From Nocardia neocaledoniensis (GTDB lineage: Bacteria; Actinomycetota; Actinomycetes; Mycobacteriales; Mycobacteriaceae), in contig NZ_JARWOJ010000120.1 of assembly GCF_029868625.1 (NCBI RefSeq), forward strand, positions 1 through 57,848: a stretch of 57,848 nt of DNA. Direction: 5' to 3'. Below the pieces are notes generated by a model that saw only the letters and a list, made by a program, of their open reading frames with translations, searched no databases and was not told the DNA's origin. Below are positions 23,016 through 30,608 of this stretch, one piece after another (the stretch's first letter is position 1; each line of letters starts with the position of its first letter). The translations under genes and the position numbers were made by a program.

Positions 23016-24962
23016 TCACCGCCGAGCGAAGCGGGCGTACCAGGACAGCAGGTCCGGGTCGTCGACGGCGCTCGGATCGACGACGCTGCCGGGGTCGGCG
23101 CCCTGCAGCACCTTCTTGATCGGGACCTCGAGTTTCTTACCGGTGCGGGTGCGCGGAACCCCCGGTGCCGCGATGATCTCGTCGGGCACGTGGCGCGGCG
23201 AGGTGCGGGTGCGGATCGTGGCGCACAGGTGCGCGCGCAACTCCTCGGTCAGTTCGACGCCGGGGGCCAGGACGACGAACAGCGGCATCCAGTAGCCGCC
23301 GTCGGGCTGTTCGGCGCCGATCACCAGGGAGTCGGTGATCTCCGGTAGCGGGTCGACGGCCTGGTAGATGTCGGCGCTGCCCATCCGGATGCCGTGCCGG
23401 TTGAGGGTGGAGTCGGAGCGCCCGTGCACCACGACGCTGCCGCGTGCGGTGACGGTGATCCAGTCGCCGTGCCGCCAGACGCCGGGGTGGTCCGCGAAAT
23501 AGGCCGCGCGGTACCGGGATCCGTCGTGATCGCGCCAGAACCCGACCGGCATGGACGGCATCGGCGCGGTGACGACGAGTTCCCCGACCGCGTCCCGGAC
23601 CGGCTCACCCGCGTCGTCCCAGGCCGCCAGCGCGACACCGAGATACGGTGCGGACAGCTCCCCGGGCCAGACCGGGACCGTGGGCGCGCCACCGGCGAAG
23701 GCCGACACCACATCGGTGCCGCCACTGATCGAAGCCACCGGGATGTGCGCGCCGACGGCGTCGCGCAGCCACTCCGAGGACGCGGCGGGAAACGCGGAAC
23801 CGGTGACGCCGATCAGGCGCAGGGCCGACAGGTCGTGGTCGCGGCCCGGCATCGTGTCGGCCTTCGCGCAGGCCTGGACGTAGCCGGGACTGGTGCCGAG
23901 AACCGTCACGTGGAGGCGAGCCGCGATGTCCCACAGCGCATCCGGTGCCGGCGCCGCCGGGCTGCCCGGGTAGCAGACGATGGTCGCGCCCACCAGCAGC
24001 CCGGCGACCTGGTAGTTCCACATCATCCAGCTCGGGCTGGTGTACCAGAAGAAGGTGTCCTCGGCGCCGAGGTCGGTCTGCAGCGCGAGGGCTTTGAGGT
24101 GTTCCAGCAGAACACCGCCGTGCCCGTGCACGATGCCTTTCGGCAGGCCGGTGGTCCCCGACGAGTACAGCACCCACAGCGGATGATCGAAGGCGACCGG
24201 CTCGGGCACCCACGGTTCCGGGGTCGGTGCGCTCGCCTCCGCCCAGTCGAGCGCGCCCTCGACCACGCCGCCGAGCCGGGCGCCCACGACGGTCGCCCGC
24301 AGGCCCGGTAGCGCGTCGCGCAGCGCCTCGATCTCCGCGAGGCAGGAGTGCCGTTTGCCGCCGAACAGGTAGCCGTCGGCGGTCACCAGGACCATGGGGT
24401 CGAGCTGGCCCAACCGGTCCAGCGCGGCCGCGGCCGTGTAGTCCTGGCCGCACGCGCTCCAGATCGCGCCCAGGCTCGCGGTCGCCAGGAAGGCGATCAC
24501 CGCCTCGGCGATGTTCGGCAGGTAGCCGGCGACCCGGTCGCCGGGCCCGACCCCGGTCGCGCGCAGGGTGCGCGCGAATCCGGCTGCCCGGCCCAGCATC
24601 TCGTCCCAGGACAGTGCGGTGACCGCGCCGTCCTCCTCGATCGACACGATCGCGGGGCGGTCCGTCCTGGCCTGGGTGAGCACCCGCTCCACGTAGTTGA
24701 GCCGGGCACCGGGAAACCAGGACGCTCCCGGCATCTCGGTCCGGGCGAGGACCACCGGTGGGCGCTCCCCCAGCGCGAAATAGTCCCAGACCGCACCCCA
24801 GAACCCGGCCAGGTCGTCGACGGACCATTGCCACAGCGCGCGGTAGTCCGGCAGCGCGACCGCGTGCCGCTCGGTGACGAACCGCGCGAAGTCGGTGATG
24901 CGTGCCCGCGCGATGTCCTCGGTGGCGGGCATCCACTGCGGCGCCACGGTCGCGCCGGTCAT
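23016..24962 (-). CDS. aacS: Acetoacetyl-CoA synthetase AacS
   Basis: 648 residues, normal for acetoacetate-CoA ligase, which activates acetoacetate with ATP and CoA. Adenylate-forming motifs: WVLYSSGTTGLPKGIVHGHG (A3), the central ISGGTDVVSAF, HGDWITVTARGSVVVHGRSD, STLNRHGIRMGSADIY and the C-terminal lysine region RTRTGKKLEVPIKK. The N-terminal part (MPGASWFPGARLNYVE) distinguishes it from short-chain acetyl-CoA synthetases. It overlaps the dehydrogenase stop by 4 bases and ends the operon. With the previous gene it converts 3-hydroxybutyrate to acetoacetyl-CoA. Confidence 0.95.
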   Translation of the reverse strand: MTGATVAPQWMPATEDIARARITDFARFVTERHAVALPDYRALWQWSVDDLAGFWGAVWDYFALGERPPVVLARTEMPGASWFPGARLNYVERVLTQARTDRPAIVSIEEDGAVTALSWDEMLGRAAGFARTLRATGVGPGDRVAGYLPNIAEAVIAFLATASLGAIWSACGQDYTAAAALDRLGQLDPMVLVTADGYLFGGKRHSCLAEIEALRDALPGLRATVVGARLGGVVEGALDWAEASAPTPEPWVPEPVAFDHPLWVLYSSGTTGLPKGIVHGHGGVLLEHLKALALQTDLGAEDTFFWYTSPSWMMWNYQVAGLLVGATIVCYPGSPAAPAPDALWDIAARLHVTVLGTSPGYVQACAKADTMPGRDHDLSALRLIGVTGSAFPAASSEWLRDAVGAHIPVASISGGTDVVSAFAGGAPTVPVWPGELSAPYLGVALAAWDDAGEPVRDAVGELVVTAPMPSMPVGFWRDHDGSRYRAAYFADHPGVWRHGDWITVTARGSVVVHGRSDSTLNRHGIRMGSADIYQAVDPLPEITDSLVIGAEQPDGGYWMPLFVVLAPGVELTEELRAHLCATIRTRTSPRHVPDEIIAAPGVPRTRTGKKLEVPIKKVLQGADPGSVVDPSAVDDPDLLSWYARFARR

Positions 24963-25705
24963 CGGGCGCTCCACCCCCCGTCCATGACATAGGAGGCGCC
25001 GGTGACCATGCCCGCCTGGTCGGCCGCCAGCCAGCCGACCAGCGCCGCGACCTCGGCGGGTTCGATCAGCCGTTTGATCACGCTCTCGGTGAGCAGCACC
25101 TTCTCCACCACTTCCTGTTCGGGGATGCCGTGCGCGGTCGCCTGATCGGCGATCTGCTTGTCCACCAGCGGTGTTCGCACATAGCCGGGATTCACGCAGT
25201 TGCTGGTGACACCGTGCGGGCCGCCCTCGAGCGCCGTCACCTTCGACAGCCCTTCGAGCGCGTGCTTGGCGGTCACGTAGGCCACCTTGTACGCGGACGC
25301 GCGCAGTCCGTGCACCGACGAGACGTTCACGATCCGGCCGAATCCGCGGGCGTACATGTGCGGCAGGGCAGCGCGGATCAGCAGGAACGGCGCCTCCACC
25401 ATCAGCGTCTGCATGAGCCGGAACCGCTCCGGCGAGAACTCCTCGATCGGGCTCACCGACTGCACGCCGGCATTGTTGACCAGGATGTCCACCGACAGCG
25501 TGAGTTCGGCCAGCGCGTCGACCTCGAGCAGGTCCACCGCCCAGGCGTTGCCGCCGATCTCGGCCGCCACGGATTTCGCGCCGACCTCGTCGATGTCGGC
25601 GACGGTCACCTCCGCGCCGCGCGCGGCCAGCTCGCGGGCACACGCGGCGCCGATTCCGCCGGCCGCGCCGGTGACCAGCGCCCTGCGTCCGATCAGGTCG
25701 GTCAT
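24959..25705 (-). CDS. bdhA: 3-hydroxybutyrate dehydrogenase (SDR)
   Basis: 248 residues, classical SDR: cofactor loop LVTGAAGGIGAACA, NNAGVQSVSPIEEF, active site NVSSVHGLRASAYKVAYVTAK with Ser, Tyr and Lys (shown in parts in the family), then CVNPGYVRTPLVDKQI, which is characteristic of D-3-hydroxybutyrate dehydrogenases, and the substrate lid GIPEQEVVEKVLL. It oxidises (R)-3-hydroxybutyrate to acetoacetate with NAD. Both ends overlap neighbours by 4 bases. The acetoacetyl-CoA synthetase gene next door makes the assignment firm. Confidence 0.92.
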   Translation of the reverse strand: MTDLIGRRALVTGAAGGIGAACARELAARGAEVTVADIDEVGAKSVAAEIGGNAWAVDLLEVDALAELTLSVDILVNNAGVQSVSPIEEFSPERFRLMQTLMVEAPFLLIRAALPHMYARGFGRIVNVSSVHGLRASAYKVAYVTAKHALEGLSKVTALEGGPHGVTSNCVNPGYVRTPLVDKQIADQATAHGIPEQEVVEKVLLTESVIKRLIEPAEVAALVGWLAADQAGMVTGASYVMDGGWSAR

Positions 25706-27102
25706 GCCGTCACGACCTCGGCCGTCGCGGGCGCGCCCGCGGGCGCCGACTGCGCGGCGTCGTCGGCGTCGAGGGTCTCCAGGTCGATGCCCTTGGTCTC
25801 CTCGGCACAGAGCACCGCGACCACGGTGACCGCCGCCGCCACCGCCAGATACACCGCGATCGGGACCGAGGAACCGTAGGTGTCGAGCAGCTTCACCGCG
25901 ATGATCGGGGCGAGCGACCCCGCCACGATCGAGGTGACCTGATAGCCCAGGGACACACCGGAATACCGCATCCGGGTCGGGAACATCTCCGCCATGATCG
26001 CGGGCTGACCGGCGTACATCAGGCCGTGGAAGACCAGGCCGACGATGATCGCCGCCAGGATCAGCGCGCTGTTGGCGGTGTCCATCATCGGGAAGGCGAA
26101 GAAGCCCCAGGTGGCGGCCGCCAGCGCACCCGCCAGATACACCGGCCGACGGCCGAACCGGTCACCGAGGTGTCCGGCCAGCGGGATCACGCCCATGTGC
26201 ACGGCGTGCGCGGCCAGCAGCCACCACAGGATGGTGGTGGTGTTCGCCTCCACGTGCACCTTCAGGTAGGTGATGGAGAAGGTGACGACCAGGTAGTACA
26301 TGATGTTCTCGCCGAAGCGCAGCCCCATCGCGGTGAACACCCCGCGCGGGTAGCGGCGCAGCACCTCGAACACGCTGAACGAGCCTGCCTTGGCCTGTTC
26401 CCTCTGCTTCTGCGCCTCGACGAAGATCGGCGCGTCGGTCACCTTGGTGCGCACGTAGTAGCCGACCAGGACCACCACCGCCGACAGCCAGAACGCCACG
26501 CGCCAGCCCCAGCTCAGGAACGCCGCGTCCGAGAGCGTGGAGGTAAGCACCAACAGCACGACCGTCGCGAGCAGGTTGCCCGCGGGCACACCCGCCTGCG
26601 GCCAGCTCGACCAGAACGCGCGGCTGCGGCTCGGGCTGTGCTCGGCGACCAGCAGGATCGCGCCGCCCCATTCGCCGCCGATCGCGAAGCCCTGGATGAA
26701 GCGCAGGGTCACGAGCATGGCCGGCGCCCAGTAGCCGATCTGGGTGAAGGTGGGCAGACAGCCCATCAGGAAGGTCGCGCCGCCCACCAGTACCAGACTC
26801 AGCTGGAGCAGCTTCTTGCGGCCGTAGCGGTCGCCGAAATAGCCGAAGACGATGCCGCCGAGCGGGCGGGCCGCGAAGCCGACCGCGTAGGTGACGAAGG
26901 CGGCCAGGATCGCGTCGAGATCACTGGTGTCCTCGGCGAAGAACACCTTGCTGAACACCAGCGTCGCCGCGGTGCCGTAGAGGAAGAATTCGTACCATTC
27001 GACGACGGTGCCCGCCATCGAGGCGGCCACCACCCGGCGCAGTCCACTCGGTGCCCCGCCGGGATCGTCGCCGGGCCGCTCGGTCGCATTGCGGACGCTC
27101 AT
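25702..27102 (-). CDS. MFS transporter, metabolite:H+ symporter (MHS) type; likely 3-hydroxybutyrate uptake
   Basis: 466 residues with twelve predicted membrane helices. MHS marks: VVASMAGTVVEWYEFFLYG at the start, GGIVFGYFGDRYGRKKLLQ between helices 2 and 3, FIQGFAIGGEWGGAILLVAE in helix 4, and AGHLGDRFGRRPVYL in the second half. Such proteins import organic acids with protons (shikimate, alpha-ketoglutarate, proline and others). Being first in the operon with bdhA and aacS, it probably imports 3-hydroxybutyrate or acetoacetate. The ATG at 27102 begins the conserved part; a longer reading starts at 27357 but would run over the LysR promoter. Confidence 0.92.
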   Translation of the reverse strand: MSVRNATERPGDDPGGAPSGLRRVVAASMAGTVVEWYEFFLYGTAATLVFSKVFFAEDTSDLDAILAAFVTYAVGFAARPLGGIVFGYFGDRYGRKKLLQLSLVLVGGATFLMGCLPTFTQIGYWAPAMLVTLRFIQGFAIGGEWGGAILLVAEHSPSRSRAFWSSWPQAGVPAGNLLATVVLLVLTSTLSDAAFLSWGWRVAFWLSAVVVLVGYYVRTKVTDAPIFVEAQKQREQAKAGSFSVFEVLRRYPRGVFTAMGLRFGENIMYYLVVTFSITYLKVHVEANTTTILWWLLAAHAVHMGVIPLAGHLGDRFGRRPVYLAGALAAATWGFFAFPMMDTANSALILAAIIVGLVFHGLMYAGQPAIMAEMFPTRMRYSGVSLGYQVTSIVAGSLAPIIAVKLLDTYGSSVPIAVYLAVAAAVTVVAVLCAEETKGIDLETLDADDAAQSAPAGAPATAEVVTA

Positions 27103-27207
27103 CACTACTCCTTGGTGATCGAGGCCACTACACGAAGCGAATGTGATGTGGCCCACTAGCAATGGGGAGAGTATTCGTGCAGATCGGATTCGGTCGCAAT
27201 GGCCAAG

Positions 27208-27228
27208 TTCGCACCGCGTATCTGCGAA
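27208..27228. promoter_or_regulatory. LysR-type operator TTCGCA-N9-TGCGAA
   Basis: A perfect 6+9+6 dyad containing T-N11-A, the recognition pattern of LysR proteins, placed between the divergent symporter and LysR genes. It ends 9 bases before the ATG at 27238, which argues against the earlier start at 27199, since the site would then be coding. Confidence 0.6.
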
Positions 27229-27237
27229 GATGCAGAA

Positions 27238-28182
27238 ATGAGCGCTACCTCGCCGGACGCCGGACGCCGGCCCAGCGCCGATGACCTGCTGGTTCTCCTC
27301 GCCGTGGGCCGATCGGGCCGGTATGTGACGGCTGCGGAGGAGCTGGGGATCAACCACACCACGATCTCCCGGCGGATCGCGGCGCTGGAACGGGCTGTCG
27401 GCGGGCGGGTGCTCACGCGCGTCACCGGCGGCTGGGAGCTCACCGACCTTGGGCGGTCGGCGTTGGCGGCCGCCGAGACCGTCGAGGCCGCCGTGCGTTC
27501 ACTCGGCACCCCGGGCGGCGAGCCGGAACTCGCAGGCGTGGTGCGCCTTTCGGCGACCGACGGATTCAGCGCCTATCTCGCCGCCCCCGCCGCCGCGCGC
27601 GTGCAACGACGGCACCCCCGCGTGCAGGTGGAGATCGTCGCGACCACCCGGCGGGCCTCGACCCAGCGCAGCGGCCTCGACCTCGAGGTGGTCGTCGGCA
27701 AACCGCAGGTCCATCGCGCCGAGGCGATCCGCCTCGGCGACTACAGCCTCGGCCTCTACGCCGCCCGGAGCTACCTCGCCGAGTACGGCACCCCGGCGGG
27801 CATCGACGACCTACGCCACCATCCGCTCGTCTACTTCGTCGAGTCGATGCTGCAGGTCGACGACCTGGACCTGGCCACCAGCTTCGCCCCCGCGATGCGC
27901 CAATCCGTCTCGTCGACCAATGTCTTCGTGCACGTGGAGGCCACCCGCGCAAGCGCGGGCATCGGCCTGCTGCCGTGTTTCATGGCCGACCGCCACGACG
28001 ACCTGGTGCGCGTACTCGGCGACCGCGTCCGCGTCCAGCTCACCTACTGGCTCGTCGCCCGCGCGGAAACCCTGCGCCGCCCCGAGGTGGCCGCCGTCGT
28101 CGAGGAACTGCGCGCCACCGTCGCCGAGCGGCGCACCGAACTCCTCGGCACTCAGCGCGGATCGGGACAGCGGCCCGCGTAG
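27238..28182 (+). CDS. LysR-family regulator of the ketone-body operon
   Basis: 314 residues. The N-terminal helix-turn-helix is GRYVTAAEELGINHTTISRR with IAALERAVGG, followed by an effector domain starting near residue 88 (LAGVVRLSATDGFSAYLAAP). The family length (about 300) fits the ATG at 27238; an ATG at 27199 would place the TTCGCA-N9-TGCGAA site inside the gene. Divergent from the symporter, bdhA, aacS operon and presumably its activator, with 3-hydroxybutyrate or acetoacetate a reasonable effector. Its 3' end overlaps the converging TerD gene by 31 bases. Confidence 0.9.
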   Translation: MSATSPDAGRRPSADDLLVLLAVGRSGRYVTAAEELGINHTTISRRIAALERAVGGRVLTRVTGGWELTDLGRSALAAAETVEAAVRSLGTPGGEPELAGVVRLSATDGFSAYLAAPAAARVQRRHPRVQVEIVATTRRASTQRSGLDLEVVVGKPQVHRAEAIRLGDYSLGLYAARSYLAEYGTPAGIDDLRHHPLVYFVESMLQVDDLDLATSFAPAMRQSVSSTNVFVHVEATRASAGIGLLPCFMADRHDDLVRVLGDRVRVQLTYWLVARAETLRRPEVAAVVEELRATVAERRTELLGTQRGSGQRPA

Positions 28183-29471
28183 TGACTCAGCCCGAGGCCG
28201 TGACTGCTCTTGCTGCGACCGACCGGGCCCTTCTTCGCCGAACGCACCCAGGCGCCCGCGGTGTCGAGGACCGGCATGCGTTCGCTGAAGGCCCGGCTGT
28301 AGCGGGTGGTGCCGTCGACGGTGAGGATGCCGTCCCTGACGTCGATGTGGGCGACCGTGGCCCAGAACGAATTCTTGCCGTTGCCGATGACGACGGTGAT
28401 CTGGTCGGCATCGGCGCCCGGCAGGCCGTCGGGTCCGGGGCGGCCGTAGCGGACCCGCACGCGGGGACGGCCGAAGGTATCGATGGCGCCCGCGCCGTTG
28501 TCGACGGACTGGTAGACGTTGAGCAGCAGGTCGCCGTTCTCCACGGGACGCACGATCACCTGTTCGGTCGCGGGCCGGTTGTTCGCGCCGGGTCCGCGGC
28601 TGTCGCCCTGGTGGTGGATGAACGGCCAGACCGCGAGGTCACCCTGGTGTCCCTTCTCACCGCTGATCACGACGTAGTCGCCGGTGATCTCGTTGCGGCA
28701 GAAGAAGTACACGTCCAGATCGCCCTTGCCGAACTGGGTGACCCGCCCGGCGTCGTCGTATTTCGCGCCGCGGCCGTCCCATTCGAGGCCGACGGTCAGG
28801 ACGTAGCCCGGATCGCCTTTGCGCAGGTCGATACTGGCGCGCTGGTTCGGTGAGTCCTTCGTGAGGACGACGTCGACCTTGCGCAGATCGACGGCGGGCG
28901 CGGGCGGCGCCGGGCGCGGTTGCGGTGGTGCGGCGGGAGCCGGGGACACCTCGTCGGCCGGGTCGCTGTCCACCTCGATGCCGTGCTCGGTGGCGAAGGC
29001 CGCGAGCCCGGCGCTGTAACCCTGCCCGATCGCGTCGAGCCGCCACCCCGCACCCCGTCGATACAGCGCCACCGCCTGCAGCACCGTCTCCGAATCCAGC
29101 CCGGGCGGAATGAAACTCAGCGTCTGCCCGCCACCGGCGACCACCACCCGCACGCCGGTGACCTCACCGAACCGCAGCCCCTGCGCCTCGGTGCTGCCTG
29201 CGATCACGACGCGGTGGATATCGGCGGGCACGGCCGCGAGATCGACCGAGACCACCGCGTCCGACTCCAGCCGGACCCCCGGCGCGGCCGGGTTGTTGAA
29301 GAACACGAAGTCGGCGTCCGAGCGCACCCGTCCGTCGGCGGTCACCAGGACGGCCGAGACGTCCACCGCTCCCGCCGGAGCGTCGGCATCGAGGCGCACC
29401 GTGTACCGGCCGTCGGCCAGATCGGTCTTGGATCCCTTGACGACCTCGATCGCCATCGCGCTGCCCGTCAT
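28152..29471 (-). CDS. TerD-family stress protein with second Ter-type domain
   Basis: 439 residues. The N-terminal half is a TerD domain (DADFVFFNNPAAPGV, VSVDLAAVPADIHRVVI, and IGQGYSAGLAAFATEHGIEV). A Pro/Ala linker follows at about 175-195, then a TerA/TerD-like C-terminal half with VDVVLTKDSPNQRASIDLRK and FGKGDLDVYFFCRNEITGDY. Ter-domain proteins bind calcium and take part in tellurite or general stress resistance through a membrane-associated complex; exact function is unclear. ATG at 29471 follows GGTGGAGGTAGCGGC. There are no other ter genes nearby. It converges on the LysR gene and its last ten codons overlap that gene. Confidence 0.85.
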   Translation of the reverse strand: MTGSAMAIEVVKGSKTDLADGRYTVRLDADAPAGAVDVSAVLVTADGRVRSDADFVFFNNPAAPGVRLESDAVVSVDLAAVPADIHRVVIAGSTEAQGLRFGEVTGVRVVVAGGGQTLSFIPPGLDSETVLQAVALYRRGAGWRLDAIGQGYSAGLAAFATEHGIEVDSDPADEVSPAPAAPPQPRPAPPAPAVDLRKVDVVLTKDSPNQRASIDLRKGDPGYVLTVGLEWDGRGAKYDDAGRVTQFGKGDLDVYFFCRNEITGDYVVISGEKGHQGDLAVWPFIHHQGDSRGPGANNRPATEQVIVRPVENGDLLLNVYQSVDNGAGAIDTFGRPRVRVRYGRPGPDGLPGADADQITVVIGNGKNSFWATVAHIDVRDGILTVDGTTRYSRAFSERMPVLDTAGAWVRSAKKGPVGRSKSSHGLGLSHYAGRCPDPR

Positions 29472-29671
29472 GCCGCTACCTCCACCGATCGTCGAGTCCC
29501 CCGCCGATCGTCACCGGAACGAGCGGCACACCCATCGTGCGTCATCGAGCGGTCCCGTGCACGAGCATCGCCTGTCCACCCGAATAGCGGGGCCGAAGCG
29601 CCGTTGGCTCTGATCACAGGAATTGGCGATCCGGGTGGCGGCCGCGGGTCCGGTGTCGTTCACTGGTCGGC

Positions 29672-30553
29672 ATGGACGTCCGTGAGCTGATCGACCGCAA
29701 GCTGGGTCGCCGGGTCTCGGTGGTGGTGCCCGCGCTCGACGACGAGGACACCGTCGCCGGGGTGGTCGCCGCCGTGCGCCCGTGGCTGGGCGGGCTGGTC
29801 GACGAACTGGTGGTGCTGGACGCGGGCTCGACCGACCGCACCATCGCGCGGGCCCGGGCCGCCGGCGCCGCGGTCTACACCAGGGAGGAAGCGCTGCCCG
29901 GCGTCCCGACGCGTCCCGGCAAGGGCGAGGCGCTGTGGCGCTCGCTGGCGGTGTGCACCGGTGACCTGATCGTGTTCCTCGACGCCGACCTGGTCTCCCC
30001 CGACCCCCGGTTCGTCCCCATGCTCCTCACGCCCCTGCTCGAGGACCCGGCACTGGCCCTGGTGAAGGGCTTCTACCGGCGACCGATCACCAACGGCGCC
30101 GGTATCGATGCCGACGGCGGCGGGCGGGTGTCCCAACTCGTGGCGCGCCCCCTGCTCACCGCCCTCGCGCCCGCGCTGGCCGAGATCGTGCAGCCGCTGG
30201 GCGGCGAATACGCCGCCACCCGAACGCTTCTCGCCGACCTCTCCTTCGCCAGCGGCTACGGCGCGGAGATCGGCATCCTCATCGACTGCTGGCAACGCCA
30301 CGGACTGTCGGCGATCGCGCAGGTCGACCTGGGCACCAGGGTGCACCGCCACCGGACGACGCACGAACTGGCGGTGATGAGCAGGCAGGTCGTGGCGACC
30401 CTGCTGGACCGGCTCGGCATCCGCGATTCCGGCATGGGCCTGGTCCAGTATCAGCCGGGCGAGACCGGTTGGCGGCGAACGCCTTCCGAGGTGAGCCTGA
30501 CCGACCGGCCCCCGATGACCCGGCTCATCGAGGCCCAGCGCGAGAGCGCCTGA
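29672..30553 (+). CDS. gpgS: Glucosyl-3-phosphoglycerate synthase GpgS
   Basis: 293 residues, GT-A fold. It starts with VSVVVPALDDEDTVAGVVAA, the UDP site; the metal-binding DxD is in FLDADLVSPDP (about residue 104). TRPGKGEALWRS and LVKGFYRRP plus QPLGGEYAATR are the marks of the GT81 glucosyl-3-phosphoglycerate synthases. The enzyme joins glucose from UDP- or GDP-glucose to 3-phosphoglycerate, the first step toward glucosylglycerate and methylglucose lipopolysaccharide, which modulates fatty acid synthesis in mycobacteria and Nocardia. Somewhat shorter than the mycobacterial form. No clear ribosome site. Single gene between unrelated neighbours. Confidence 0.92.
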   Translation: MDVRELIDRKLGRRVSVVVPALDDEDTVAGVVAAVRPWLGGLVDELVVLDAGSTDRTIARARAAGAAVYTREEALPGVPTRPGKGEALWRSLAVCTGDLIVFLDADLVSPDPRFVPMLLTPLLEDPALALVKGFYRRPITNGAGIDADGGGRVSQLVARPLLTALAPALAEIVQPLGGEYAATRTLLADLSFASGYGAEIGILIDCWQRHGLSAIAQVDLGTRVHRHRTTHELAVMSRQVVATLLDRLGIRDSGMGLVQYQPGETGWRRTPSEVSLTDRPPMTRLIEAQRESA

Positions 30554-30608
30554 GACGGCGAACGCCGGCCCGGCCACGAGGACCGAACCGGCGTTCATCT
30601 GGTGCGGA

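Noticed and set aside
27199..27237. LysR start at the ATG at 27199
   Set aside because: The TTCGCA-N9-TGCGAA operator lies in this segment, and the shorter form fits family length.
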